NCBI GenBank assembly: GCA_032719365.1
Contig: CM064868.1
Location: forward strand, 15,604,463-15,668,462
Source: Prinsepia uniflora
Lineage: Eukaryota > Streptophyta > Magnoliopsida > Rosales > Rosaceae
Direction of reading: 5' to 3'
Length of the DNA stretch: 64,000 nucleotides
A program made the translations under genes and the position numbers. The notes beneath the pieces are model-generated. The model saw nothing but the letters and a program-made list of their open reading frames with translations. It was not told where the DNA came from and did no database searches. Positions 34,961 to 46,573 of the stretch are shown one piece after another; within the stretch, counting starts at the first letter, position 1; each line of letters opens with the position of its first letter.

Positions 34961-37900
34961 ACCTTCCCTCCTTAATTAATTTCGTCCCCGAAATTCCAAC
35001 CGATCTAATCTAACCGTTCTTCCCTCCTTAATTAGTTCCGTTCTCGAAACTCCACTATCCTGATTCCACAACCTCCACCTCGTGGAAATAATTCGACCTA
35101 CCACGCAACGCGTGTACGCTAGTACACCCACTAACCAGAACAATACTTACTCGTCTGCAGCCAGACGTACCGCTAACATCCATATCGTATCGACTACGTT
35201 CGACCACGTCGAATGACAGTAGTCATGCGTTCTGAATTGACACTACTTGTCAAATCTACCGTTTCGCTGACATAAACAACTCTACGGTTCCTTACTCAAT
35301 CACTAAGATATCCTGACGTCTGCTCCCACTGGGAGTCATCAGACCTCACTCAACGATCCACGCTGACACCTCCGACAGACCGTCACCACTTGACAGTCGT
35401 CAGTCGAAAACTAACACTATACTCCCTTGTGGTTATACTAACCACCAACTCACTCAACCGGAGTATATGCATACTAACAACACACTCGACCTGTGTGTAA
35501 CCAAGCCCATCAGAACTACTATGACCCAATGCACAGTATCCAATGTCCAGTCCACGACCTCAACTAATCCGATGGTATCAGAACCAATCCGACTACCAAT
35601 ACGTTCTCCAACGCACCACCGGTATCTCCTATATATCGTCACCAGGCACGACAAGTCTGCCTAGTATCGTACCTTGAACAACGTACAAAGTACGTACATC
35701 TACCCAGCGACATACCACAACAATAACCAGACCACCTAGGTCGTAGTCAAACACGTTTCAATTATGGAGTTCATTTGTCCAATCCAGTATTAGACAAATC
35801 AAAACTCCAACCCATCATCTATTTCCAAATCCGAATCTGAATCCGCAATTTCGTATGAAATCCCAAATCCAAATCCAGAAATCATATCCATAATCATGTC
35901 CAAATTCGAATCCAAAATCATTATTCCGTAAGCTAGCATTTGGAATAACTATTCCGAACCCAAATCCATAAAAGAAAATCCACAGTCAAGCTTTAGAATC
36001 AAATCCTGAATCGTCACCCAGAATCCGATTCCAAACCCCAACTCCAGAAATCCTCTTTCAAGTTCCAAAATCAAATCCTAAATCGTCATCTAGAAATCTG
36101 ATTCCGAAACCTGAAATATCGTTCACGTCTACCGAGACATACCAAAACCAAACCTATCGGTTACTCGCTCAACCGATTACCACAATACGATCGATTGACT
36201 TCATAGGGAAGTCAATCCCAACATCAACACAACACTAGGTCAGACAAAATCCGACCTCGTCAGACACCTACTCATCGGACAACTACTCAGGCGAGTAGTA
36301 AGCCATATGGGATTTACCTCGAAAAGAAGTTCAGTCCCAACATGCTCCACTCAACATCCAAGTAAGAGTAATAACTCTCCACCTATCTGGATATCCAAAT
36401 CATGATCCAGATCCAACACTACGTCAAACGACTATAGACGTCACGATCGAGACTGTGGGTCCTCCCCAATCACCTCGTATCGATCCTTGGCATTCCACTG
36501 CGGAAAACCAAGAATGATCGAATAATCCATCCTACGTGAATGCAAACAACACTCGCTGCACTCACCACGTCATGTAACCTAACATAGTCTGCCACCAAGT
36601 AAAAAAAATGAGGAATCTCAGTCACCTAACTTCGATATACTCATCTCCTCCTGATGATTCAGAACAAATCCCGGGTCCACCAACCAATACACAAATCAGT
36701 GTACTAGTGGCAACCAACAACATCTATATCATCAACGTCATCTACCATCATCAATCATGGTAGAATCCGAAAAGTCACCCAAACGACTTCGACATACCCA
36801 ATACCAATGCGGAAAACCCGCATTCCTCTCGTCACCTCAATCGCAACCTCTCGCGATTTCGAAGTTCCAACCAGATTGGAAACAACATACCCGGACATCA
36901 ACCACGTGTACCCTAACTATCCGTGATCCACTCCCGAACCACAGATACCGAACATATGCCCATCTCGACGGAGTCACACCCCAATACGTAATTCATCGTC
37001 GTCGCAATCACCGGCACCGACACCAGCACTAGCACTAGCACTAGTACCAGCACCATCACTATCACCTGTCAGCATCAGCACACAAGCATCCTCACTAGCA
37101 TCAGTACTGACGCTAGCACACCGTGTGCAAAACTGACCACCCTGGATCTTCGCTCATACCGAACGACGATCCCGTACCTCAACTCATATTGGAGAAACTC
37201 AGTCTCCCTCGTACCTAACAATTATGAGTACAGTCATCCTGACAACTCATGCGAGAAAAGGAAAACGTTCCCCGAACGTCCCCCATCCCCAACAATCGTA
37301 ACTATAACCACTCTCGGTAGTAGCGCCTGCCCCACACTCGTGCAGACCTAACTACCAGACATCGCTATATCCAGACTCCGTATCCAACGGAATCGATCGC
37401 CTGTACTAACTACTCTGTATCCCACTCAGGGATTCCATCGACAAGTACCAACCCTGATAACTTGTCCAACCGAACTCTAACCAGTCGCAACTCGACTAAC
37501 CCAATGTCCTCTACCAGGTCCTTAACCGATAAGTACAACCTCGACTGCGAAGTGCAGCCCCCACACAAGCTGACATGACTAGACCGACTAACGAATCCAA
37601 ATCCGAATAGTCGTCCAAGTCAAACCACTCGTCAACTCACATTTCTGAACCATACACATACGGTAGGGTTCCACGATCACACCTAGAGTTCCCCAGAACC
37701 CAACTGCGAAAAGCAGTAAAATCAACAATCTGACCGACCCTGCGGTCCGACATCGTAAAAACGTCAATCCAATCCTACCAACAATCCAACTCGGATTCCT
37801 CGAATCCGGTTGCTAACTGCCAACTGCAGTAAATCCATTTAACTCAACATAATCTGACCATCTAATGGTCACAACTCCTAACCAGTCGTCGGAATCGATC

Positions 37901-38195
37901 CTACGACATCGTGAAGACGATCCCAACTAACCGTCTCACGATCCAAAACTCTAACGTAATACTACGTTAAGCCTTCCGTAGGGTTCCACACTGCCAACCC
38001 TGACAGAACCATGGCAACCCCGGCCTCAAATGTCGAACCAAGGCATGCCAATCCTACTAACTATCGCACCGGCACCCCAACAATCAGGTTGACCACGAAC
38101 TGCAGCCCCTTGAGATATCACATCCTCGACCTGCGTACATACTCCAAGAGCTACACGGTTGCTCGAATAGAGACAACCCCGCTCTGATACCACGT
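34961..38195 (-). other. B2 interior, non-coding
   Basis: 3.2 kb with no frame that resembles gag, protease, RT, RNase H or integrase. It holds stretches rich in short AAATCC/GAATCC-type words (about 35800-36120) and an imperfect AGCACT/AGCACC run (about 37020-37110). The left end is the purine tract adjoining the 3' LTR; the right end is the primer site. Confidence 0.8.
38181..38192 (-). other. B2 primer-binding site
   Basis: TGGTATCAGAGC read on the minus strand, three bases beyond the LTR end at 38196. It fixes B2's orientation. Confidence 0.93.
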
Positions 38196-38938
38196 TGACA
38201 GGACCCATCCCAATCCCCCCGGGATTAGTGCGGGATGACCCTGCTCCCGTCTGACACGAAGTGTCAGACAAGGGATATTGCCTACCTTTGCCCTTCCGGG
38301 CTATCAGAGTACGCCAGGATCCGGAGGAGGCATGTGATATCTCGGTCTCTGCTACAGTCCACATCCGATGTCAACCTGAAGGGCAGTCAAAACATTAAAA
38401 CTGTGAGTGGACAAAACAAAGAGTTTATAAAAACATTTAATAAGGAAGACATTTGTACCCTCCACTAAAAAGCATGCATGCATTCGAAAACCATTTATCC
38501 AAAACAACCATATGTGGGACTAAGCCCAAAGCAGATATAAACTAAGGTTGAAAGGACCACAATAAAAACGACCATAAGGGCCACTGCCCAAATCTTGTGC
38601 ACACCTGTACACACCACATATCATATATCATATATCCATCACATACATATATATAAGTCACACAACCAATCCTGTCACGGTATCCAAAGCCATGCGCGCG
38701 CTACCCGGGTCTCAATCCGAGTCATCTCAAAGTCAAGGTCAATGTCCGCAGCCCACTGACCCTACCCGAGGTAATAGTAACCATAGCCTTCCTGAGAGTA
38801 AGGAACCCAACTAGGGGGTGACTCCACTCAGTCGGTGCTCCGTGACTACTCCGGGGTCCACCCAGGCCAACGACCCTCCCCGGAGGAGATAATAGAAGTA
38901 AAGGAAGGTAGACGAACATATATATACATAACATAAAC

Positions 38939-39172
38939 ATTCATGACCGGTTCCCCTAAACCGTCATGATCCATGATATCCATAATCAGGTAACATGCCG
39001 GTTCCCATAAACCGTTATGTACTGTAATAACATAACCAGGTAACATGCCAGTTCCCATAAACCGTCATGTACCGTAATAAGCAACAAGAGTTCATGCCGG
39101 TTCCCATAAATCGTCATGAACCATGATACCATAACAAGGGTTCATGCCGGTTCCCATAAACCGTCATGAACC
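38939..39172 (-). repeat. tandem hairpin array in B2 5' LTR
   Basis: Same five-unit array as 25333-25566, with a few point differences, some of which break pairs (for example CCGTTATG for CCGTCATG near 39015). Confidence 0.9.
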
Positions 39173-39884
39173 TGGGAATCCATTTAAGGTTTCCTGACCT
39201 GAAATCAAAACCGTAAAGTGACTGGGTCTCGTACCCGAACATAGGACATCAGTTGGACACCGTGCCCGATATCTGAGGTCATATGCCCGAGACAAAACCA
39301 AATGGGTCTCATACCCGAGTTTATCATTTTGAAATCCAAATCCAGTTCATTAAGTCAATACAGAAATACAGACCCATATAAGCACCGTATAAGGCCGAAA
39401 CCTCGAAATACATGCTTATACGTAACCACATACAAATGCACCCATGGCATCATCAAACAAGTAATAAAACATATAATAAACATTTATGCATGCACCAATT
39501 TAGAAAACAAGGTCCACTCACAGACCGTCCGAGCTGCCGCCTCGATTTGCATGCCATACGGCTCCCCGAGCCGATCACCGTCACCGGGACTCCCAAACCT
39601 GTCCAAATCGTAATAGAAGGTTACTAACTACTTAATTAACCTCCTACCGAAGCCCCATAATTTTTCCGTATTTTTAACTATTTTTAAAACCGAACCTAAA
39701 CCTTCCGATGCCCCGAAACATATCGAGACGGTGTCCGATCGACACGAAACCAGTCTCAAAATGTTCGTTACATCGAATAGATGATTTCGTATGTTGAACA
39801 CTTTCCCAAATTCCCTGCCACGCGCCCTCACGCGCCGCCTGAAGTGGCTGCGCGTGGGCTTCACGCGCCTGCTACAGTACCTGC

Positions 39885-40022
39885 TGACGTCATCGCTGAT
39901 GTCATCACTGACAGCCCCTGACAGTGACACGTGTCACGCTCCCATTGGCCCACTGTCTGACATTGTCAGATCTGACATGATGACGTCATCCCTGACATGA
40001 TGACGTCATCAGGATGATGTCA
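39885..40022. promoter_or_regulatory. TGACGTCA cluster, second LTR copy
   Basis: Intact TGACGTCA at 39885-39892, 39981-39988 and 40001-40008; TGATGTCA at 39897-39904 and 40015-40022; G-box CACGTG at 39928-39933. A segment with TGACATGTCA in the other LTR is missing here. Confidence 0.7.
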
Positions 40023-41427
40023 TCAGTCATCCCCTACATCGGTCAGACCGGTCCGAACCGGTCCGGTCCTATTTTTCCTGCAACTTGGACCGGCGTAACC
40101 GATTCAGGTCTCCTTCTCCCTCATTTTCGGTCCGTTTGCTTCCATTCCAACTCCTAAATTCCTATTTCTTCATTTCCTATCAATCCTAATTAACTAAACA
40201 ACCTAAAACCTACGAAATCTGACCGGTCCAATTTGAACCTCACGGTTCAATTTTTCCCGATCAGTCTACACGGCTTCTCGGCCGTCAACCACCACCAAAA
40301 CCTTCCTAAAATGTCTCTAGCAACCTAATGGACTCATTAAAACTATTAAAAACTAACCATAACAACGAAAATGGAAAAATGGATCAAAATGGGCTAACCG
40401 GGTACCCGTTCGGGTTTCTCCTCCTCTCGCCGCCGTGGGATGCGGTTCAGGCCTCCAAGCCGGCCACCTCGGCTCCCTCGATCTCCCTGGTCCTCTGCCT
40501 GGTCACGGGTGATGGTTGGCTGGGTTTGGGTTGCACGGGAATGAGAGAAAACGGTGAGATCGGGTGGGTTGTGTTTGAACGAAGAAAATGAAAATGCACG
40601 GTGAAGTGCATGTATGTAATGTGTTGTCCAGTGGATGAGTGACACTTGTCACTCATCCATTGGTTGCTAAAAAGCAACTGGTCCCACTAAAGACAAACTG
40701 CACTTTTTGTCTCGTAAAACGTGCCGTCGTGAATAGTAACTGGGAACTTCCGTGAACCGTAACTTCGCCGTCGAACGTCCGAATTCGACGTGCCGCCTGT
40801 CTACGGATTCGTATCGTCCTTATCTACGTAACGGTCTTTGGCCCTCGGCCATCGGACCTCCCGGTCAAAAAGTCAACTTTTAACCTCCTATTCACCCAAA
40901 TTACCAAAATGCCCCTAAACTTCCGAACGTCATAACTTCTTCCTCGATCGTCGGAATTGAACGTGCCACCTGTCTATGAACTCGTGACGTCACGAACTAC
41001 GTCACGATCATCAGTCAAAGTCCATTTGACTGCCCGATTAAAAAGTCAACGTTTTGCCACCATCAGGGGCAAAACGGTCATTTCGCACCGTTCGTCCGAT
41101 TTCGCTCTACTAATCACGGATTAGCCTCACTAATCGTGATTAGTCACTAATATTACATTTGGGATTTCAAACAATAAATGGTTTTCACTGATTATAAAGG
41201 GATTTTGGAACATGATTTCGATGATCAAGGGTTTTCGGTTTTAGAATCGGATTTCGAAAAGCGGAATTTGGTTTTAAAGTTGAAAAGTTGATTTCCGGAT
41301 TTGGGTTCGGAATGACGGTTCTGGATGCCGGAAGGGCTTCGGGCCAGTGATTTCGTATTCGAATTTTGGATACGGATTTAGAAGTGGTTTTCAAATGGTT
41401 TTGATTGGATTTGCTGGATCTGGTTAA

Positions 41428-41641
41428 TGGGTTTAAAGACCCAGATATTGTGTTTGACGGGGGACGGGCCTAGATTGGGTTTAAAGACCCGGATTGAGTT
41501 TAAAGACTCGGGAGTTTAAAGACTCGGATATATTGATATTTCCCCCGTAGGCCTGTTGAGTTTAAAGACTCGGAGTTTAAAGACTCGGATTATTGAGGCC
41601 TGGATTGAGTTTAAAGACTCGGGAGTTTAAAGACTCGGATA
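41428..41641 (+). repeat. TTTAAA-centred palindrome cluster (solo LTR C1)
   Basis: Eight copies, two GGG/CCC-type then six GAG/CTC-type, in the same order as in the C2 5' LTR, though surrounding sequence has diverged. Confidence 0.9.
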
Positions 41642-44038
41642 GGTCCAGCGGGTTTGATCAGATAATGATGACTTGGATTTATGTTTTATCATACTGTTTT
41701 CATGATGCTTATTTTGTGAATTATAAATGTTTTTATGATGATTACCATGTGGTTTCTGGCTGTGTTTAATAAATGGGTTGTGCATGCATGTTTTCAAAAC
41801 GGAGGGCCAAACCCTGGTTTGTTTAAGAAATGGTTTTTGAAACTTTTATACGTTATGGTCCACTCACACTTTTCTGGTTTTTAACTGCCCTCCAGGTCGT
41901 GGAGCTAGCGCGGGGGTTGACGTTGAGGCAGCGTCGGAGGCATAGAGTACTCGAGAGTTTTTCCGGAGTGTTTCCGACTTTCCGTTGTGCGTGTACTCGG
42001 TGTATCGGTTTTTGTTTTTCTTTGTTTAGTATTATGCTCTGTATAATTACTGACTCTGGGGTGTTTAAAATTCTCCTGCGTCTGGCAGTGTAATTTGTGG
42101 TTTTCGAGAGGTTGTTTCAGTATTTCGTTTTTGGGTTGTCAGACGGGAGCAGGGTTTAGTCCCTAATCCTAGGGGATTAGGGGTGGGCTGTAACGACCCG
42201 TCCCAAATTCCATGATTAGATTAGTGACTAATCACGATTAGTGAGGTTAATCGGTGATTAGTTAGGCTAAATCGGACGAACGGTGCGAAATGACCGTTTT
42301 GCCCCTGATGGTGGCAAAACGTTGACTTTTCAATCGGGCGGTCAAATGGACTTGGACCGATGACCGTGACGTAGTTTGTGACGTCACGAGTTCATAGACA
42401 GGTGGCACGTTCAATTCCGACGTTCGAGGAGGAAGTTATGACGTTCAGAAGTTTAGGGGCATTTTGGTAATTTGGGTGAATAGTAGGTCAAAAGTTGACT
42501 TTTTGACCAGGAGGTCCGATGGCCGAGGGCCGAAGACCGTTATGTAGATAAGGACGATACGAATCCGTAGACAGGCGGCACGTCGAATTCGGACGTTCGA
42601 CGGCGAAGTTACGGTTCACGGAAGTTCCCGGTTACTATTCACGATGGCACGTTTTACGAGACAAAAAGTGCAGTTTGTCTTTAGTGAGTCCAGTTACTTT
42701 TCAGCAACCAATGGATGAGTGACACTTGTCACCCATCCACTGGCCAACCTCACCCACTCATGCACCAAACCCATTCAACCGTGCATCCATTTTCCATTTT
42801 TCCTCCATCCATTACCCGATCCCTTTTCACCCAAAATCCCAAAACCTTCATCCCTTATGATCTGAGGAACCAGGAGAGTGAGAGAGGAGGACTAGGACGG
42901 CAGCTGGTGGCTGGAACCGCCGTGGGCGGTGGCGGGAGCCCAAAACCCGATCGGGTACCCGGTAAGTCGTTTTTCCTCATTTTTCGATGTGAGCTTTATG
43001 GTTGGTTTTAAATGATTAGGGAATGATTATTAGGATGCTAGGAAGGTTTTAGGACGGTTTTGGTGAGGGTTAACGGCTGAGAAGCCGTGGGGGACCGATC
43101 GGAAAAATGGGACCGTGAGGTCCATTTCGAACCAAGGGGTTTCGGGTAGTTTTTCCTAGGTTTCTTGATTAGGCTAGATTGGAAATGAGAAAATAGGAAT
43201 TTAGGGATTGGAATGGAAGAAATCGGACCGAAAATGAGGGAGAAGGAGGCCTGGACCGGTTACGCCGGTCCAGTTGCAGGGGTCGGACCGGACCGGTCGG
43301 TTCGGACCGGTTTGATCGAAGAAAGGGGATGCACTGTAGCGGCGCGTGGCTCCCACGCGCAGCCACTTCAAGTGGCGCGTGTGGGCGCGTGGGGAGGAAT
43401 TTGAGGAAGGTTCCAACATGTGAAATCATCTATTCGATGTAACGAACATTTTGGGACTGGTTTCGTGTCGATCGGACACCGTCTCGATATGTTTCGGGGC
43501 ATCGGAAGGTTTAGGTTCGGGATTAAAAATAGTTAAAAATACGGAAAAATTACGGGGCTTTGGTAGGAGGTTAATTAAGTAGTTAGTAACCTTCTATTAC
43601 GATTTGGACAGGTTTGAGAGTTCCGGTGACGGTGATCAGCTCGGGGAGCCGTATGGCACGCAAATCGAGGCGGCAGCTCGGACGGTCTGTGAGTGGACCT
43701 TGTTTTCTAAATTGGTGCATGCATAAATGTTTATTATATGTTTTATTACTTGTTTGATGATGCCATGGGTGCATTTGTATGTGGTTACGTATAAGCACGT
43801 ATTTCGAGGTTTCGGCCTTATACGGTGCTTATACGGGTCTGTATTTCTTTATTGATTTAAATGAACTGAATTTGGATTTCAAAATGATAAACTCGGGTAT
43901 GAGACCCATTTGGTTTTGTCTCGGGAATATGACCTCAGATTCCGGGCACGGTGCCCAGTTGGTGTCCTATGTTCGGGTACGAGACCCAGTCACTTTACGG
44001 TTTTGATTTCAGGTCGGGGAACCTTAAATGGATTCCCA

Positions 44039-44222
44039 GGTTCATGACGGTTTATGGGAACCGGCATGAACCCTTGTTATGGTATCATGGTTCATGACGG
44101 TTTATGGGAACCGACATGAACCCTTGTTATGTTATTACGGTACATGACGGTTTATGGGAACCGGCATGTTACCTGATTATGGATATTATGGATTCATGAC
44201 GGTTCAGGGGAACCGGTCATGA
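44039..44222 (+). repeat. tandem hairpin array with covarying arms (B3)
   Basis: Four units. Unit 1: GGTTCATGACGGTT, loop, GAACCGGCATGAACC. Unit 3 begins GGTACATG and ends CATGTTACC. Unit 4 has ATTCATGACGGTTC and GAACCGGTCATGAAT. Changes in one arm are mirrored in the other. Confidence 0.9.
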
Positions 44223-44956
44223 ATGTTTATGTTATGTATATATATGTTCGTCTACCTTCCTTTACATGTTCTACTATCTCCTCCGGGGAGGGTCGTTGGC
44301 CTGGGTGGACCCCGGAGTAATCACGGAGCACCGACTGAGTGGAGTCACCCCCCAGTTGGGTTCCTTACTCTCAGGAAGGCTATGATTACTATTACCTCGG
44401 GTAGGGTCAGTGGTCTACGGACATTGATCTTGACTTTGAGATGACTCGGATTGAGACCCGGGTAGCGCGCGCGTAGCTTTGGATACCGTGACAGGATTGG
44501 TTGTGTGACTTATATATATGTATGTGATGGATATGTGATATATGATATGTGGTGTGTACAGGTGTGCACAGGATTTGAGTAGTGGCTCGTGTACTTGGTT
44601 TCTTTATGGTTTGGGGCCGAGTCCTTTATGGATTTGGGCAGTGGCCCGTATGGTCGTTTTTATTGTGGTCCTTTCGACCTTAGTTTATATCTGCTTTGGG
44701 CTTAGTCCCACATATGGTTGTTTTAGATAAATGGTTTTCGAATACATGCATGCTTTTTAGTGGAGGGTACAAATGTCTTCTTTATTAAATGTTTTTATAA
44801 ACTCTTTGTTTTGTCCACTCACAGTTTTTAATGTTTTGACTGCCCTTCAGGTTGACATCGGATGTGGACTGTAGCAGAGATCGAGATATCACATGCCTCC
44901 TCCGGATCCTGGCGTACTCTGATAGCCCGGGAGGGCAAAGGACGAAAATATCCCTT

Positions 44957-44977
44957 GTCTGACACTTCGTGTCAGAC
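44957..44977 (+). other. perfect 9-bp hairpin near LTR end (B3)
   Basis: GTCTGACAC, TTC loop, GTGTCAGAC, 53 nt before the LTR end. In B1 (46372-46392) the loop is TCC and the stem is unchanged. Confidence 0.9.
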
Positions 44978-45042
44978 GGGAGCAGGGTCATCCCTCGTTA
45001 ATCCCGGGGGGATTGGGATGGGTCCTGTCATGGGCCCTGACA

Positions 45043-46445
45043 CCGCCGCCATGTTCAAGCTTGGAGGTATGGTTTTCGCAGTTTTTATTATGTTTTTAGT
45101 AGTAAAAAAGATAGGAAATGAGGTTAGGAAACTTTAGAAATGAAAAAAAGGATGAAATGGACCAAAAATGGTTGAATTTGGACATTGAACCGGTCCAAAC
45201 CGGTTCGACCGGTTCAGAACTAGTGAACCTGGTTCAGTCGTGAGGAAGAAGATGAATAGTTCCGGGCGCGTGGGCTCACGCACAGGGACTTCCTTGAGCG
45301 CGTGAGGGACAATTTTGGGATGTCTTCAACATGTGAAATCATCTAGCGGTGATGGGTGCACCATGATCTAGCGGTGGTCACGTCGGTTGATACGTTCACG
45401 ACGACATACCAGGATTGAGGGCAGTCTTGAATGGTTGGTTGCACACATCACTACGATCGGAGTCGTGACTGGCCCTGAGATATCGGGCACGATGCCCAGT
45501 TGAGTAATATGTTCGGTCACGAAACCGTGTTACTTTACATTGATGATTTCGGGTCGGGGACCCTAAATGGATTTTCATGTTCATGACTGTTTATGGGAAC
45601 CGACGTGAACCTTTGAAAGGATTTTATGATACATTACGGTTCATGGGGACCAGGCGTAAATGTTTATGTTATACATATATATATATATATATATTCATAT
45701 ACCTTCATTTACTTGTATTATCTCCTCCGGGGAGGGTCGTTGGCCTAGGTGGACCCCGGAGTAGTCACGGAGCACTGACTGAGTGGAGTCGCCCCATTTG
45801 GATTCCTTACTCTCAGAAAAGCTTGTATTATAACCTCAGGGAGGGTCATTGGTCTACAGACCTTGACCTTGGACCCTGAGAGACTTGGGCTTGAGACCAC
45901 GGGTGGCACGCGCGTAGCTTTGGAAACCGTGACAGGATTGGTTGTGTGAATTATATGTATATATATGAAATATGATATATGATATGTGATGTATACATGG
46001 ATTTGGGCAGTGGCCCGTATGGTTGGTTGCATTATGGTTTTGGGCTGAGTCCCACATGGATTGGGGCAGTGGCCCGTATGGTTGATTCTTTATGATTTTT
46101 TCAGTTATGGTTTTGGGCTTAGTTCCCACATGTGATTCTTCTTGATAAACGGTTTTCGAATGCATGCATGCTTTTTAGTGAAGGGTACAAATGTCTTGAT
46201 AAACTGATTTTGTGAACTCTTTGTTTTGTCCACTCACAGCTTTTAATGTTTTGACTGCCCTTCAGGTTGACAACGGATGTGGACTGTAGCAGAGACCGAG
46301 ATATCACATACCTTCTCCGGATCTTGGCGTACTTTGATGGCCCGAGAGGGCTAAGGTCAGAAATTTCCCTTGTCTGACACTCCGTGTCAGACGGGATCAG
46401 GGTCGTCCCGCATTAATCCCGGAGGGATTAGGACGGGCCCTGACA
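45043..46445 (+). repeat. B1 3' LTR, right part
   Basis: Resumes at CCGCCGCCATG after nest level 3. It has an internal deletion near 45345 relative to the 5' LTR, two hairpin units at about 45578-45660, the end hairpin at 46372-46392, and ends GGGCCCTGACA. Confidence 0.9.
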
Positions 46446-46568
46446 AGGCTGGTGCAATTCCATGATGGGTGCCCCCCCTGGGAAGTTCCACCGTGAGGGC
46501 GAGGCCCAAACCAGACAATATGGTGTTAGATGAGTCGGGTCTTGACCGAGGAGGTTCGGGTCCTGACA
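46446..46568 (+). repeat. Cassandra 3' LTR, right part
   Basis: Starts with the AGGCT duplicate and carries the GATGGG element and an altered box C (a run of C replaces TGACCTC), then ends GGTCCTGACA. Confidence 0.9.
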
Positions 46569-46573
46569 ATGTG

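Larger units (their letters stand above)
24589..41157 (-). mobile_element. nest level 4: family-B element B2, reverse orientation, no gag/pol
   Basis: Target duplication TTTGG is perfect (24584-24588 and 41158-41162). In its own direction (right to left): 5' LTR 41157-38196, primer site 38192-38181, interior 38195-34961, purine tract 34971-34961, 3' LTR 34960-24589, which is interrupted by C2. The outer end of the 5' LTR has lost about 26 bp near 41150 but keeps its terminal TTACA. LTRs are about 3.0 kb and differ at well over 20 sites by eye. The 3.2-kb interior has no gag or pol, so the element resembles a LARD and would need proteins from another element. Confidence 0.9.
38196..41157 (-). 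repeat. B2 5' LTR
   Basis: 2962 bp. It contains the same hairpin (38249-38269), hairpin array (38939-39172) and bZIP-type cluster (39885-40022) as the 3' LTR. Two of the five TGACGTCA sites have become TGATGTCA. Confidence 0.92.
42189..45030 (+). mobile_element. nest level 4: solo LTR of family B (B3)
   Basis: TGTAACGACCC at 42189 to CCTGTCA at 45030, with perfect TGGGC target duplication (42184-42188 and 45031-45035). It is one complete 2842-bp LTR without interior or primer site, so a recombination remnant. It sits 7 bp before the end of solo LTR C1. It carries the hairpin array (44039-44222) and the end hairpin (44957-44977) but no TGACGTCA cluster. Confidence 0.92.
22707..45042 (+). mobile_element. 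nest level 3: solo LTR of family C (C1), interrupted twice
   Basis: TG at 22707, CA at 45042; target duplicates CTGCC (22702-22706) and CCGCC (45043-45047), one change from the uninterrupted site in B1's 5' LTR (CCGCC near 19000). Sequence belonging to this LTR is 22707-24588, 41163-42188 and 45036-45042, about 2.9 kb, with each LTR part present once and no interior or primer site. It is therefore a solo LTR left by recombination. It resembles the LTRs of C2, including the TTTAAA palindromes. Two family-B insertions lie in it. Confidence 0.88.
17949..46445 (+). mobile_element. nest level 2: family-B LTR element B1, no gag/pol
   Basis: TG at 17949, CA at 46445, perfect AGGCT target duplication (17944-17948 and 46446-46450). 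The 5' LTR (17949-about 20469) is fused directly to interior sequence, so the LTR end and primer site are deleted (short homology GGT at the junction). The interior remnant is 20470-21651. The 3' LTR starts at 21652 after a purine tract, is interrupted at 22707-45042, and ends at 46445. The right half of the 3' LTR has its own deletion of about 690 bp (junction near 45345) relative to 19284-19975. The LTR copies are visibly diverged, so this is an old insertion. No gag or pol is seen. Confidence 0.9.
17353..46573 (+). mobile_element. nest level 1: Cassandra-type TRIM inserted in H1 helicase
   Basis: TG at 17358 and CA at 46568, flanked by AAGTG (17353-17357) and ATGTG (46569-46573), a 5-bp target duplication with one mismatch. 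The coding frame of H1 resumes correctly across the site when the element and one duplicate are ignored, which confirms both borders. LTRs of about 320 bp contain 5S rRNA-like sequence, the hallmark of Cassandra. The interior is about 70 bp: primer site at 17684-17695 and purine tract at 17739-17750. The 3' LTR is interrupted by nest level 2, so an element that was about 0.7 kb now spans 29.2 kb. Confidence 0.93.
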
